Numbered from the stretch's first letter, positions 40,293 to 49,498 are shown. The stretch: 64,000 nt of DNA from Fundidesulfovibrio agrisoli (GCF_022808715.1 NZ_JAKZKX010000021.1:1-64000); one strand, 5' to 3'. Notes: generated by a model from the letters alone, not told the origin. Translations and numbers: made by a program.

Positions 40293-40562
40293 CTACTTGA
40301 TATACTGGGGAATGGTGGTGATCAGTTCCCGGGTGAAGGCGAGCATGGTGTCCATGAGCCAGGGGAAGGCGATGATGAGCGTTATGAACATGGCGATGAG
40401 CTTGGGCACGAAGGTGAGCGTGGTCTCCTGGATCTGGGTGGCGGCCTGGAACACGGAGAGCACCACGCCCACGATGAGGCTCACGGCCAGGAGCGGCAGG
40501 GAGAGCATCAGGGTGGTCTCGATGGCCGAACGGGCCAGGGTGATGACTGTTTCGGGCGTCAC
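40293..40562 (-). CDS. fliQ: Flagellar export component FliQ
   Basis: 89-residue export-gate subunit with two membrane helices (about 17-40 and 55-77) and the family start MTPETVITLARSAIETTLML. ALYLSLP-like and FQAATQIQETTLTFVPKL are typical. It comes last in the fliLMNOPQ series, but 172 bp after fliP instead of the usual few bases; a palindromic repeat fills the gap. No ribosome-binding site of strength is visible. fliR and flhB, which often follow, are not here. Confidence 0.95.
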   Translation of the reverse strand: MTPETVITLARSAIETTLMLSLPLLAVSLIVGVVLSVFQAATQIQETTLTFVPKLIAMFITLIIAFPWLMDTMLAFTRELITTIPQYIK

Positions 40563-40610
40563 GTTCCACTCCGTGCGGCACCCTCTGGGAGCGTCCGCTG
40601 TAATCTTCAG

Positions 40611-40734
40611 GCCGCCTGTTCAAAAAGCGGGCTGGCAAGGCGCGGGAAAAAGGCAAGCCCGAAGCATATCAAGCATATGTGAGGGTTTGGCTTCTTTCCC
40701 GCAACGCCGCCAGCGTGCTTTTTCAACAGGCGGC
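40611..40734. repeat. Long palindromic repeat between fliP and fliQ
   Basis: About 124 bp: left arm 40611-40658, right arm 40689-40734, pairing at most positions with several short mismatches (GCCGCCTGTT / AACAGGCGGC, AAAAAGC / GCTTTTT, GGGAA / TTTCCC and so on), with a 30-base centre. The right arm starts at the base next to the fliP stop codon. This build is like mobile palindromic elements of deltaproteobacteria, which I recall as multi-copy; only one copy is in this window. Confidence 0.75.
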
Positions 40735-41496
40735 TTAGTTGAAGCTGTTGACCAACGAGGCCGTCATCAACGCCCAGCCGTCCACCATGACGAAGAGCAG
40801 CAGCTTGAACGGCATGGAGACCATGGCCGGGGGCAGCATCATCATGCCCATGGCCAGCAGCACGCTCGAAACCACCATGTCCAGCACCAGGAAGGGGATG
40901 TACACCAGGAAGCCGATGGTGAAGCCGGTCTTGAGCTCGCTTATCATGTACCCGGCGGCCAGCATCATGGTGGGCACGTCCTGCTTGGTCTTGGGCTGCT
41001 CCATCTTGGTGATGGTGTAGAAGATGGAGAGGTCCTTCTCCCGGGTGTGCTTGAACAGAAACTCGCGCAGCGGGGCCTCGGCCTTCTTGAGGGCCTCGTT
41101 GAAGCCCATGCGCTCCTCCATGTAGGGGTTGAGGGCCTCGTCGTAGATCTGCTTGCCCGTGGGGTACATGATGACCACGGTCATGAAGATGGCCAGGCTG
41201 GCCAGAATCTGGTTGGGCGGCATCTGGCCCGTGCCCATGGCCTGGCGCAGGAAGGAGAACACCACGATGATGCGCGTGAAGGAGGTGACGCACAAGACGA
41301 TGGAGGGCGCCAGCGAGAGCACCGTGAGCAGGAAGAGTATCTCCAGCAGCACGCTGACCTTGTCGGCCTGGGGCTGCCCACCCGCCAGATTGAGCGTGAG
41401 TGTGGGCTCAGCCGCCAGCGCCAGCGTCGCCAGGCCCAGCGTCGCCAGGACGCTTGCGAGCGTCGTCAAGAGCGGTCTTGAAATCCGTGCTTTCAT
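40735..41496 (-). CDS. fliP: Flagellar export component FliP
   Basis: 253-residue export-gate protein with a cleaved signal sequence (RISRPLLTTLASVLATLGLATLALAA written as hydrophobic 6-26), as in E. coli FliP. Motifs: SLAPSIVLCVTSFTRIIVVFSFLRQAMGTGQMPPNQIL near 55-95, TMMLAAGYMISELKTGFTIGFLVYIPFLVLDMVVSSVLLAMGM near 185-225, and PFKLLLFVMVDGW. ATG 41496 is chosen because it gives the signal peptide; the frame is open to 41547. Either way it overlaps fliO, by 89 bp here, which is unusually long. The stop is followed at once by the palindromic repeat. Confidence 0.95.
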   Translation of the reverse strand: MKARISRPLLTTLASVLATLGLATLALAAEPTLTLNLAGGQPQADKVSVLLEILFLLTVLSLAPSIVLCVTSFTRIIVVFSFLRQAMGTGQMPPNQILASLAIFMTVVIMYPTGKQIYDEALNPYMEERMGFNEALKKAEAPLREFLFKHTREKDLSIFYTITKMEQPKTKQDVPTMMLAAGYMISELKTGFTIGFLVYIPFLVLDMVVSSVLLAMGMMMLPPAMVSMPFKLLLFVMVDGWALMTASLVNSFN

Positions 41497-41800
41497 CGGT
41501 GCAGTCCGTTTGCGAGAGCAGGTTGATGCTGTTTTCGGTGACGCCAAGGAGCAAGAGCTTGCCCGCGAAGCGCACCACCATGAGCGACTTGCGCGGCCCG
41601 AGGCCCATGTGCCCCTCCAGGCGAAGGCCGTGGGGCCTGGCCGCCACGCCCAGGCCCAGGCGCGGCCCGAAGCGGCGCAGCATCCAGTACCCCAGCAGGA
41701 TGATGCCCAGGATGAGCGCCAGGGCCAGGGCCATCTGGAGCACCGTGCCCCCCAGGCTGACCTGGTGGACCGTGGAGAACGTCTCGGCCGCGTCAGCCAA
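41408..41800 (-). CDS. fliO: Flagellar protein FliO
   Basis: 130-residue protein with one membrane helix (about 20-42) and a cytoplasmic domain. RLEGHMGLGPRKSLMVVRFAGKLLLLGVTENSINLLSQ matches the FliO consensus, in which the phrase LGVT near the middle is conserved. It helps assemble FliP in the membrane. Its start overlaps fliN by eight bases and its C-terminal 30 codons overlap the fliP start. The tail is Gly/Ala/Pro-rich and unconserved. Confidence 0.85.
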   Translation of the reverse strand: MADAAETFSTVHQVSLGGTVLQMALALALILGIILLGYWMLRRFGPRLGLGVAARPHGLRLEGHMGLGPRKSLMVVRFAGKLLLLGVTENSINLLSQTDCTDESTDFKTALDDARKRPGDAGPGDAGAGG

Positions 41801-42341
41801 GCTGCTTCACCCGCTCGATGGGGCTGATGATGTCGGTGAGGCGCACGCCGAACTTCTCGTTGATGACCACCGCCTCGCCCCGCGCCACCAGCTTGCCGTT
41901 GACGTAAATCTCAAGCGGTTCGCCCGCCAGCTTGTTCAGCTCGATGACCGAACCCTGGCCCAGCTGCAACAGCTCGTTGATGAGCAGCTTGGTGCGCCCC
42001 AGCTCCGCCGAGACGTCCAGGGGGATGTCCAGGATGAAGTCCAGGTCGCGCCTGCCGGTCTCTGGCCTGGGGGCCTTGGCCTCCTGGGTCATATCCTTGA
42101 AGGTGGCGTCGCGGCTCTTGGAGGCCAGCTGGGCCTGGGCCCGCTCCTGCTTGACCGAAACCTCCTCGTCGCCCGCCAGGGCCGAGGCCCACTGCTCGGC
42201 CAGGGCCGCGTCGCCGCCGCCTCCGCCCGCCGCGCCAAGAGCCTGTTCGAAGGGGTCCAGCGCGCCGGCGGCGTTGTCGGTCTCCTCCAGTGCTGCGGCC
42301 CATTCTGCGGCCAGTTGGTCTTGATCTACGTCATCGGCCAT
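41793..42341 (-). CDS. fliN: Flagellar switch protein FliN
   Basis: 182-residue C-ring protein. The N-terminal 95 residues are acidic and Gln/Ala-rich with a Gly run, absent from short FliN. The SpoA domain follows at about 100-180 (LDIPLDVSAELGRTKLLINELLQLGQGSVIELNKLAGEPLEIYVNGKLVARGEAVVINEKFGVRLTDII in parts), the conserved FliN core. Two copies of a DQLAAEWAAAL / ALAEQWASAL motif in the N-terminal part resemble the FliY-type CheC-binding peptide, but that is weak. Follows fliM by 15 bp. Confidence 0.95.
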   Translation of the reverse strand: MADDVDQDQLAAEWAAALEETDNAAGALDPFEQALGAAGGGGGDAALAEQWASALAGDEEVSVKQERAQAQLASKSRDATFKDMTQEAKAPRPETGRRDLDFILDIPLDVSAELGRTKLLINELLQLGQGSVIELNKLAGEPLEIYVNGKLVARGEAVVINEKFGVRLTDIISPIERVKQLG

Positions 42342-42356
42342 CGGAGCCTCCTCCGC

Positions 42357-43334
42357 TTAGAAATGCGTTTCCTCTTCCCGGAGAACCTGGAAGGCTTTGT
42401 TCGATTTCACCGTGCCGGGGATGCCCCAGAACTTCTTCACGCCCTGCACCTCGGCCTTGAGCAGGGCCTCCACATCGGTGTTGAGCAGCAGGATGTCGCC
42501 CTCCTTGAGGGAGAGCAGCTGCCGGCCGGAGAGCTGCGTGGTGCCGAACTCCACCTTGAGCTCCACCGGGGTCTCCATCAGGCGCTCCTTGAAGCGGCTG
42601 ATCCAGGCGTGGTCCACCTCCAGCCGCTCGGACTGGAAGGAGGCGTACAGCTTGGAGCGGATGGGCTCGATGGTGGCGTAGGGCAGGCAGGCCACCATGG
42701 AGCCGATGGCGTTCTCCAGCTCCACCTCGAAAGTCACGACCACCACCACGTCCGAGGGCGGCACGATGGCCGCGAACTGGGGGTTGATCTCGGAGCGCAC
42801 CAGCTCGATGTGCACCTCGTGTACGGGCCGCCAGGCGTCCTCCAGGTTGGCCAGGGCGATCTTGACCACCTTGGAGATGATGGCCTGCTCGATGGGCGTG
42901 AAGTCGCGGCCCTCCACCTTGGGCTGGGAGCCCGCGCCGCCGAAGAAGTTCTCCACCAGGGCGAACACCAGGCGCGAGTCCACCACCAGGATGGCGTTGC
43001 CGCGCAGGGGGTCGAGCTTGAAGATGTTGATGGAGGTGGGCACCGGCAGGGAGCGCATGAAGTCCCCGAACTTGGACATGTCGATGGAGATGGGGTTCAC
43101 GTCCACGCGCTTGCGCATGGCGTTGGCCATGGCGTTGGTGGCCAGCCGGGAGAAGCGGTCGTTGATGATCTCCAGAACGGGCATGCGCCCGCGGATGATG
43201 CGGTCCTGGTTGGAGAGGTCGAAGGGCACGATGCCCGAGTCGTCCTCCAGGATGTCCGTCTCGGCCTCCAGCTCTCCGCCGGTGAGGCCGCGCAGGAGGG
43301 TATCGACCTCGTCCTGGCTGAGAATCTTGCTCAT
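42357..43334 (-). CDS. fliM: Flagellar switch protein FliM
   Basis: 325-residue C-ring protein. The N-terminal CheY-binding start is present in the form KILSQDEVDTLLRGL. The CheC-like middle domain carries GGAGSQPKVEGRDFTPIEQAIISKVV, and the C-terminal SpoA domain ends RLMETPVELKVEFGTTQLSGRQLLSLKEGDIL. Compared with E. coli the N-terminal peptide is well conserved, so CheY-P control of switching is expected. AAC GGCC lies before ATG 43334. It starts 9 bp past the fliL stop. Confidence 0.96.
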   Translation of the reverse strand: MSKILSQDEVDTLLRGLTGGELEAETDILEDDSGIVPFDLSNQDRIIRGRMPVLEIINDRFSRLATNAMANAMRKRVDVNPISIDMSKFGDFMRSLPVPTSINIFKLDPLRGNAILVVDSRLVFALVENFFGGAGSQPKVEGRDFTPIEQAIISKVVKIALANLEDAWRPVHEVHIELVRSEINPQFAAIVPPSDVVVVVTFEVELENAIGSMVACLPYATIEPIRSKLYASFQSERLEVDHAWISRFKERLMETPVELKVEFGTTQLSGRQLLSLKEGDILLLNTDVEALLKAEVQGVKKFWGIPGTVKSNKAFQVLREEETHF

Positions 43335-43343
43335 GGCCGTTCC

Positions 43344-43925
43344 CTATTGGATCACGCGGTCGGTGATGAACACCTGTTTCACCTTGCCCTGGCCCATGAT
43401 CTGGTTCACCCGGGCCTGCAGCTCGCCCCGGAAGGCGATCATGCCGTCCACGGAGGAGAGGTCCTCGGAGGTTTTGGACCACAGGAGCGTGAGCACGGCG
43501 TCCTTGATGCGGGCCTGGTACTTCTCCTCGAACTCGCTCTGGGCCTCGGAGTCCTTGAAGTCGAACTCCACGGAGAGGCGCACGTAGCGCCTGCCCCCGG
43601 CATCGGCCAGGTTGGTGACGATGTTCTGCAGCCCGATCACGGGCTTCTTGTCGTCCTTCTTGCCGCCCTCTTTCTTCTCTTCCTTCTTCTCTTCTTTCTT
43701 TTCTTCTTTCTTCTCGGCCTTTTTCTCGTCCTTCTTCTCTTCCTTCTTCTCGCCCTCGGCGTGGCTTTCCTCCGCCGTGGCGGGCTCGGCCTTGAAGTAC
43801 TTCGGATAGACGTAGAAATATCCGGCGGCGCCCAAACCGCCCAGGATCACCAGCAGGATGATGATGAGCAGAAGCTTGCTTTTCTTCTTTTTGGGCTGTT
43901 CGTCGCCTTCTTCTATCTTGGCCAT
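43344..43925 (-). CDS. fliL: Flagellar basal body protein FliL
   Basis: 193-residue membrane protein that supports the stator. It has a short cytoplasmic head, one membrane helix at about 19-40 (LLIIILLVILGGLGAAGYFY) and then a highly charged linker of about 40 residues made of EEKK and EKK units, with the conserved domain beyond (LQNIVTNLADAGGRRYVRLSVEFDF ... AFRGELQARVNQIMGQGKVKQVFITDRVIQ). The linker is longer than in E. coli. AAGGAG precedes ATG 43925. It follows the YggS-type gene by 36 bp and leads the fli genes. Confidence 0.93.
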   Translation of the reverse strand: MAKIEEGDEQPKKKKSKLLLIIILLVILGGLGAAGYFYVYPKYFKAEPATAEESHAEGEKKEEKKDEKKAEKKEEKKEEKKEEKKEGGKKDDKKPVIGLQNIVTNLADAGGRRYVRLSVEFDFKDSEAQSEFEEKYQARIKDAVLTLLWSKTSEDLSSVDGMIAFRGELQARVNQIMGQGKVKQVFITDRVIQ

Positions 43926-43961
43926 GTGCGGCTCCTTGAGAATGTGCCCGTCAAGCGGCGG

Positions 43962-44666
<705 letters not shown>

Positions 44667-44777
44667 GGCGGATGCCTTACCACATTCGGCAGCGTTGGAA
44701 AATGGGGCGCGGCCCCGCGCCGGGGCTTGAATTGCCTGCGGCAAGGAGTACTGCTTTTCCCAGACAAGGAGCGCGTC

Positions 44778-45650
44778 ATGCGAGACATCGTCGAAAACGT
44801 GGCGGCCTGGATGGACGACAGGGCCAACAACGCCATTGAGCCCGGGTCGGACCTGCCGGCCTTCGATACCCCCCTGCTGGGCTGCGCCTCCGGCGCGGAC
44901 CCCCTCTTCGAGCGCATCAAGGCCGACATCGGCCCCGAATTCTACTGGACCCCCCTGGACGCCTACCGCCTGGCCTTCCCCGAGGAGGCCCCCGCCCCGG
45001 AAGAACTGCGCGTGATCTCCTGGGTGCTGCCCCAGACGGCGCACACCCGCGCCGCCCACCGCAAGGCCGGGCCCATGCCCAGCATCGAGTGGAGCCGCGC
45101 CCGCCACTTCGGCGAGATGGTCAACAGGGGCCTGCGCCTGTTCATGGTGGAGCTGCTGGAGAGCCGGGGCGTCAACGCGGTGGCGCCCGTGATGCTGCCG
45201 ACCTGGGGCCGGGCCATGTCGCGGCGCTACGGCTTCGCCTCCATGTGGTCGGAGCGGCACACCGCGCACGTCTGCGGCCTGGGCACCTTCGGGCACTGCG
45301 ACGGACTGATAACGCCCGTGGGCAAGGCCGTGCGCCTGGGCTCCGTGGTGGCCCGCATGGAGATGGAGACCACGCCGCGCCCCTACAGCAAGCACAACGA
45401 GTGGTGTCTGCGCGTTTCCAAGGGGGTATGCAAGGCCTGCATCAAGCGCTGCCCCGCCGGGGCCATCAGCGAAAGCGGGCACGACAAGGTCAAGTGCAAG
45501 GACTACATCCGGGGCGTCACCGGCCCCTTCGTGGAGAGCGACCAGCTTGGTTTCAGGGTCAACAGCTGCGGCCTCTGCCAGGCCGGCACGCCCTGCGAAT
45601 CGCGCAACCCCAGCGCGCCCAAAGAGAAGAAACTGGAGGAGGTTGGATAG
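44778..45650 (+). CDS. 4Fe-4S protein resembling epoxyqueuosine reductase
   Basis: 290-residue iron-sulfur protein. The C-terminal third has CKACIKRCPAGAI (one CxxCxxxCP) near residue 222 and CKDY with SCGLCQAGTPCE near 270, so one or two clusters. Preceding it is a region (YGFASMWSERHTAHVCGLGTFGHCDGLITPVGKAVRLGSVV) that resembles the corrinoid/Fe-S part of QueG-like and related reductases. Unlike QueG, there is no HEAT-repeat tail. I would treat it as a QueG-like redox protein without an assigned substrate. AAGGAG lies six bases before ATG 44778. It begins after yggS, divergently. Confidence 0.72.
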   Translation: MRDIVENVAAWMDDRANNAIEPGSDLPAFDTPLLGCASGADPLFERIKADIGPEFYWTPLDAYRLAFPEEAPAPEELRVISWVLPQTAHTRAAHRKAGPMPSIEWSRARHFGEMVNRGLRLFMVELLESRGVNAVAPVMLPTWGRAMSRRYGFASMWSERHTAHVCGLGTFGHCDGLITPVGKAVRLGSVVARMEMETTPRPYSKHNEWCLRVSKGVCKACIKRCPAGAISESGHDKVKCKDYIRGVTGPFVESDQLGFRVNSCGLCQAGTPCESRNPSAPKEKKLEEVG

Positions 45651-45704
45651 CCTCCGGCGGCCAAAGGGACTTCGTCCCTCTGGACTCCCATACGGCTTCG
45701 CGTT
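45651..45704. repeat. CTCCGGCGGC element (copy E2)
   Basis: Starts immediately after the stop codon of the 4Fe-4S protein gene: CCTCCGGCGGCCAAAGGGAC-TTC-GTCCCTCTGG hairpin, then ACTCCCATACGGCTTCGCGTTG. About 125 bp upstream of palindrome H3, between the convergent Fe-S protein and rubredoxin genes. Confidence 0.6.
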
Positions 45705-45827
45705 GCGCCCGGCACGATTGCTCAGGCCCGGATACTACCGCCCCACGCGAAGCGGTACGGGACATCAATGGACTCCCTTGCGAGGCTGAACAGCTTTTAT
45801 CCTGTTCGCAGTGAACCGCGCTGTCTT

Positions 45828-45906
45828 CGCCCAGGCCCGGCCCTCGTGCTACGGCCTGATATTCTTCAAATATATCGGGGCGTAGCAAGCGGGCCGGGCC
45901 TGGGCG
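45828..45906. repeat. Palindrome with TCTTCAAAT loop (copy H3)
   Basis: Outer stem of 16 perfect base pairs (45828-45843 with 45891-45906), inner GCTACG/CGTAGC (45848-45853 with 45881-45886), apex GATAT/ATATC around the loop TCTTCAAAT (45863-45871). Between the convergent Fe-S protein and rubredoxin genes; the gap (45651-45968) holds nothing else I recognise. Confidence 0.82.
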
Positions 45907-45968
45907 GCGACTAAAACCCAATAATTTCGCAGTTCCCCATCCGGCTAGCCGACGAGCCGCCGCCCCAG

Positions 45969-46136
45969 CTAATCGTCGCGCTTGGCGAAGTTGCGCTGCG
46001 GCCCGTTGCACACCGGGCAGGTCCACTCCGGGGGGAGCTTGTCTCCGGGCGTGCCGGGGGCGATGCCCCCTTTGGCGTCGCCGCGCTTGGGGTCGTAGGT
46101 GTAGCCGCAGAGCAGGCAGACATACCGGTCGTTCAT
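45969..46136 (-). CDS. Rubredoxin
   Basis: 55-residue rubredoxin, a one-iron electron carrier. Two CxxC hooks are present: YVCLLCGYTYDP at the N terminus and TCPVCNGPQRNF at the C terminus; the usual CPVCG has Asn after the second Cys. PPEWTCPVC has the conserved Pro-Trp. In Desulfovibrio rubredoxin supplies electrons to oxygen- and superoxide-detoxifying proteins; no such partner adjoins it. GGAGGAAAACC before ATG 46136 is a strong ribosome site. Divergent from the ABC exporter, sharing a short region of 37 bp. Confidence 0.95.
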   Translation of the reverse strand: MNDRYVCLLCGYTYDPKRGDAKGGIAPGTPGDKLPPEWTCPVCNGPQRNFAKRDD

Positions 46137-46173
46137 GGTTTTCCTCCGTGAGGGCTTGGCGTATACTCCCCTG

Positions 46174-47934
46174 ATGCGCATCACATCAAGCTGGACCCTC
46201 GCCCGTCTCTGGCCCTTCGTGGCCCCGTACCGCAACCGCTATCTGTTCGGCATAGCCGCCAATATTCTGGCGCGCTCCTGCGACCTGGTGCCCATGGTCA
46301 TCGTGGGCAAGGCCGTGGACGCCATAACCGCCGCCAAGGACGGGGCCTCCCCCGGGGCGGACACGCTGGTCTACTACGGGCTGGCCGTGCTTCTTTCCTT
46401 CGTGCTGCTGGCCGTGTTCCAGTCCGTGTCGGACTACACCCTGGACGCCCTGGCCCAACTGGTGCGCCACGACCTGCGCGTGGCCCTCTACGGCCACCTC
46501 CAGCGTCAGGATATGCACTTTTTCGAGGAGCGCCAGTCAGGCGACCTACTGAACATCGTCTCCTCCGACGTGGACACCCTGGAGAACTTCCTCTCCGACG
46601 CCACCACCTCCACCATCCGGCTCATCATCACCTTCGTGGGCACCTTCGCGGTGCTCTTCTGGATCGACTGGCGCCTGGCCCTGCTGCTCATGGCCCCCAT
46701 GCCCTTCGCCTTCGCCGCGGTGCGCACCTTCTCCACGAGCATCAGGCCGCGCTACCGCCAGGCGCGCCAGGCCGTGGGCCAGGTGGCGGGCATCATCGGC
46801 AACAACCTGCGCGGCATGGGCGTGATACAGGCCTTCACGGCCGAGGCCGAGCAGGCCCGCCGCGTGGAGGAGCAGTCCGCCCTGTACCGCGACGAGGCCA
46901 TCGGGGCCTCGCTGGCTAGGGCCCGCTTCGTGCCCGTGCTCTACGCCGTGGCAGGCATGGCCTTCGCCCTGCTCATCGCCGGAGGCGGCTGGCTCACGCT
47001 CTCGGGCAACGGCCCAAGCGTGGGCGACTACGCCACCTTCATCCTGCTGGCCACGCGCCTGGTGCTGCCGCTGTTCGTGTTCGGCATGCTCATCAACCAG
47101 TTCCAGCGCTCAGAGGCCTCAGCAGGGCGCATCTGGGGCGTGCTCTCCCTGGCCCCTGCCATCGCGGACAGGCCCGGAGCCGAACCCCTGCGCGAGACGC
47201 CCCAGACCATCGCCTTCGAAGACGTCCGCTTCTCCTACCCGGACCGCGACCCCGTGCTCAAGGGCGTGAGCTTCGAGATGCAGCGCGGCAAGGTGGTGGG
47301 CGTGGTGGGGCCGACGGGCGCGGGCAAGTCCACCCTGGTCAAGCTGCTGCTCAGGCACCTGGAGCCTCAGTCCGGCCGGATCGCGCTCAACGGGCGGGAC
47401 ATGGGCGGCTACACCCTGGCCAGCCTGCGCGGCCGCCTGGGTTACGTCTCGCAGGAGGCCTTCCTGTTCACGGGCACCGTGGCCCAGAACATCCGCCTGG
47501 GCGCGTCCGAGTCCACCGACGAGCAGTTGAGGGAAGCCGCGCGCATCGCCGGGGCGCTGGAGTTCATCGAGGCGCTGCCCCAGGGCTTCGAGACGGCCAT
47601 CGGCGAGGGCGGGATCAAGCTCTCCGGCGGGCAGCGCCAGCGCATCTCCCTGGCGCGGGCCGTGCTGCGCGACCCGGACGTGCTGGTGCTGGACGAGGCC
47701 ACCTCGGCGGTGGACACCCGCACCGAGGAAATCATCCAGGAGAACCTGCACGCCTTCCGCGAGAACAGGATGACCCTGGCCGTGGCGCACAGGCTCTCCA
47801 CCGTGCGCCAGAGCGACCTCATCATCGTCATGGTGGACGGCGTCATCGTGGAGCGCGGCCGCCACGAGGAACTCTTGGAGATGAACGGCGTGTACGCGGG
47901 GCTGTGGTCGGTGCAGAGCGGGGAGCTGCGGTGA
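46174..47934 (+). CDS. ABC transporter, fused permease and ATPase (MsbA-like)
   Basis: 586-residue half-transporter. Six membrane helices fall in residues 20-310 and the ATPase in 340-570: Walker A GPTGAGKSTL near 384, Q-loop YVSQEAFLFTGTV, signature LSGGQRQRISLARA near 487, Walker B DVLVLDEATSAVD near 508, H-loop AVAHRLSTVRQ near 540. It matches the multidrug/lipid exporter type that works as a homodimer. ATG 46174 is chosen; the frame is open to 46135 with no signal before. The substrate is unknown, and no outer-membrane or adaptor genes are adjacent. Confidence 0.94.
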   Translation: MRITSSWTLARLWPFVAPYRNRYLFGIAANILARSCDLVPMVIVGKAVDAITAAKDGASPGADTLVYYGLAVLLSFVLLAVFQSVSDYTLDALAQLVRHDLRVALYGHLQRQDMHFFEERQSGDLLNIVSSDVDTLENFLSDATTSTIRLIITFVGTFAVLFWIDWRLALLLMAPMPFAFAAVRTFSTSIRPRYRQARQAVGQVAGIIGNNLRGMGVIQAFTAEAEQARRVEEQSALYRDEAIGASLARARFVPVLYAVAGMAFALLIAGGGWLTLSGNGPSVGDYATFILLATRLVLPLFVFGMLINQFQRSEASAGRIWGVLSLAPAIADRPGAEPLRETPQTIAFEDVRFSYPDRDPVLKGVSFEMQRGKVVGVVGPTGAGKSTLVKLLLRHLEPQSGRIALNGRDMGGYTLASLRGRLGYVSQEAFLFTGTVAQNIRLGASESTDEQLREAARIAGALEFIEALPQGFETAIGEGGIKLSGGQRQRISLARAVLRDPDVLVLDEATSAVDTRTEEIIQENLHAFRENRMTLAVAHRLSTVRQSDLIIVMVDGVIVERGRHEELLEMNGVYAGLWSVQSGELR

Positions 47935-47950
47935 GGCGCGGGGACGTGTC

Positions 47951-48763
47951 ATGCCCCTTGAGGGGGACGCGAAGTGGGGCGATGCCGTGAGGAATGGCAA
48001 CGGGTCGAACCACTGGCGGCCGGCCCTGGCCGGGTTGGCAGGCGTGCTCGGGCTGCTGCTCTGCTGCTGGGCTCACCCGGCCCGGGCGGAGGCCCGGCCG
48101 CATGAGCTCCGCCTGGGCGCCGGGCGGGATGCGGTGCTGGCCTGGAAGTTCCAGGCTCCGGGAGACGGCCCGCGCCCAGCCGTGATCGTGCTGCACGGCC
48201 GGAACGGCATCGGCCCGCTGAAACAGGCCTATTTCAGGTATGCCGCCGGGCTGGCGGAGTCGGGCATGGACGCCTACGTGCTGTCCTACTATGCGGCGGA
48301 CGAGAGCCCGCCGGAGGAGGGCTTGTCGGGGAAGCTCTTCTTCGCCCGGCACCTTTCCGCCTGGACGGCCAGGGTGCGCGCGCTGACCGATCTGGCCCTG
48401 GGCGGGCCGCGCTCGAACGGCAAGGTGGGCGTGGTGGGCTTTTCGCAGGGCGGCTACCTGTCCGTGGCCTGCGCGGCGGACGACAAGAGGATTTCGGCGC
48501 TGGTGGTGATGTACGGCGGGGTGCCCCACCGGCTCAGGGGCAAGATGCGGCATCTGCCCCCCGTGCTGGCCTTCCACGGGGAAAAGGATCGGATCGTGCC
48601 TTTCTCCGAAGGCGAAGAGCTGGTCAGGGAGGCCCAGGCCCTGGGCGCGCAGGCCCAACTGGTGCCCTATCCCGACGAGGGGCACGGCTTCGGCCCGGCC
48701 GCCAGCCAGGATTCGGGCAGGCTCACCAGGGAGTTCCTGTCGCGCAACCTCGGAGGGAAATAG
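47951..48763 (+). CDS. Exported dienelactone-hydrolase-like esterase
   Basis: 270-residue alpha/beta hydrolase with an N-terminal signal peptide (LAGLAGVLGLLLCCWAHPARA, cleaved near 46). The nucleophile is Ser in VGVVGFSQGGY near residue 165, the acid in VLAFHGEKDRIVPFSEG near 220, and the histidine in YPDEGHGFGP near 250. These fit the dienelactone hydrolase or YjjV-like family, probably acting on small esters in the periplasm. The N terminus may be shorter; an internal GTG lies 15 codons in. It follows the exporter gene by 16 bp and could be co-transcribed with it. Confidence 0.85.
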   Translation: MPLEGDAKWGDAVRNGNGSNHWRPALAGLAGVLGLLLCCWAHPARAEARPHELRLGAGRDAVLAWKFQAPGDGPRPAVIVLHGRNGIGPLKQAYFRYAAGLAESGMDAYVLSYYAADESPPEEGLSGKLFFARHLSAWTARVRALTDLALGGPRSNGKVGVVGFSQGGYLSVACAADDKRISALVVMYGGVPHRLRGKMRHLPPVLAFHGEKDRIVPFSEGEELVREAQALGAQAQLVPYPDEGHGFGPAASQDSGRLTREFLSRNLGGK

Positions 48764-48847
48764 CCCTCCGGCCCGGGCTCAGTCGCCGCCATGCGCCAGC
48801 ACGTGCGGAACAACCGGCTCAGCAGGGAATAGCGCCCCGGAACCGGC

Positions 48848-49498
48848 TCACTCGATCACCTGCCCGATGTTGCCCCAGCGGATGCGCCCCGTGCCCGGCT
48901 CCTTGGAGAAGTACTTCATCATGGCCTTGCCCTTGACGTTGGCCATGGGCACGAAGCCCCAGAAGCGGCTGTCGTAGGATTCGTCGCGGTTGTCGCCCAT
49001 GACGAAGTACGAATCCGCGGGAACCTTCACCGGGCCGAAGTTGTCGCGCGGCCCCATGTAGGTGGGCATCACGTTCTTGTCCCGGTGGTTCTCGCCGGGG
49101 AACTCCCTGAGCGCGCCGTTGACGTACACCCGCTTCTCGCGCACCTCCACCACGTCGCCGGGCAGGCCCACCACGCGCTTGATGTAGTCCTGGCTGGTGT
49201 CCTGCGGGAACTCGAAGATGACGACGTCGCCGGGCATGGGCGCGCGCAGGCCGGGCAGGCGGTAGCCCGTGAAGGGGATGCGCACCCCGTAGATGAACTT
49301 GTTGGCCACCAGGTAGTCCCCGATCTGCAGGGTCTCCAGCATGGAGCCCGAGGGGATCTCGAAGGTCTGGACCAGGGCCGTGCGGATCACCAGGGCCAGC
49401 ACCAGGGCCCAGCCCAGGGCCACGCAGTATTCCCGCAGCAGGCTCTTGGAGGGGGCGGTTCTCTCGGCCGTCAGGATGCTTCCGGGCTGTTCGCTCAT
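48848..49498 (-). CDS. lepB: Signal peptidase I
   Basis: 216-residue inner-membrane protease that removes signal peptides. One membrane helix is at about 24-42 (ALGWALVLALVIRTALV). The catalytic Ser is in FEIPSGSML (Ser52) and the Lys in QDYIKRVVGLPGD (Lys107). MGDNRDESYDSRFWGFVP is conserved near the C terminus. It has only the one N-terminal helix, unlike the two in E. coli LepB. ATG 49498 lies 73 bp past the topA stop on the same strand, so it may share its transcript. Confidence 0.95.
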   Translation of the reverse strand: MSEQPGSILTAERTAPSKSLLREYCVALGWALVLALVIRTALVQTFEIPSGSMLETLQIGDYLVANKFIYGVRIPFTGYRLPGLRAPMPGDVVIFEFPQDTSQDYIKRVVGLPGDVVEVREKRVYVNGALREFPGENHRDKNVMPTYMGPRDNFGPVKVPADSYFVMGDNRDESYDSRFWGFVPMANVKGKAMMKYFSKEPGTGRIRWGNIGQVIE

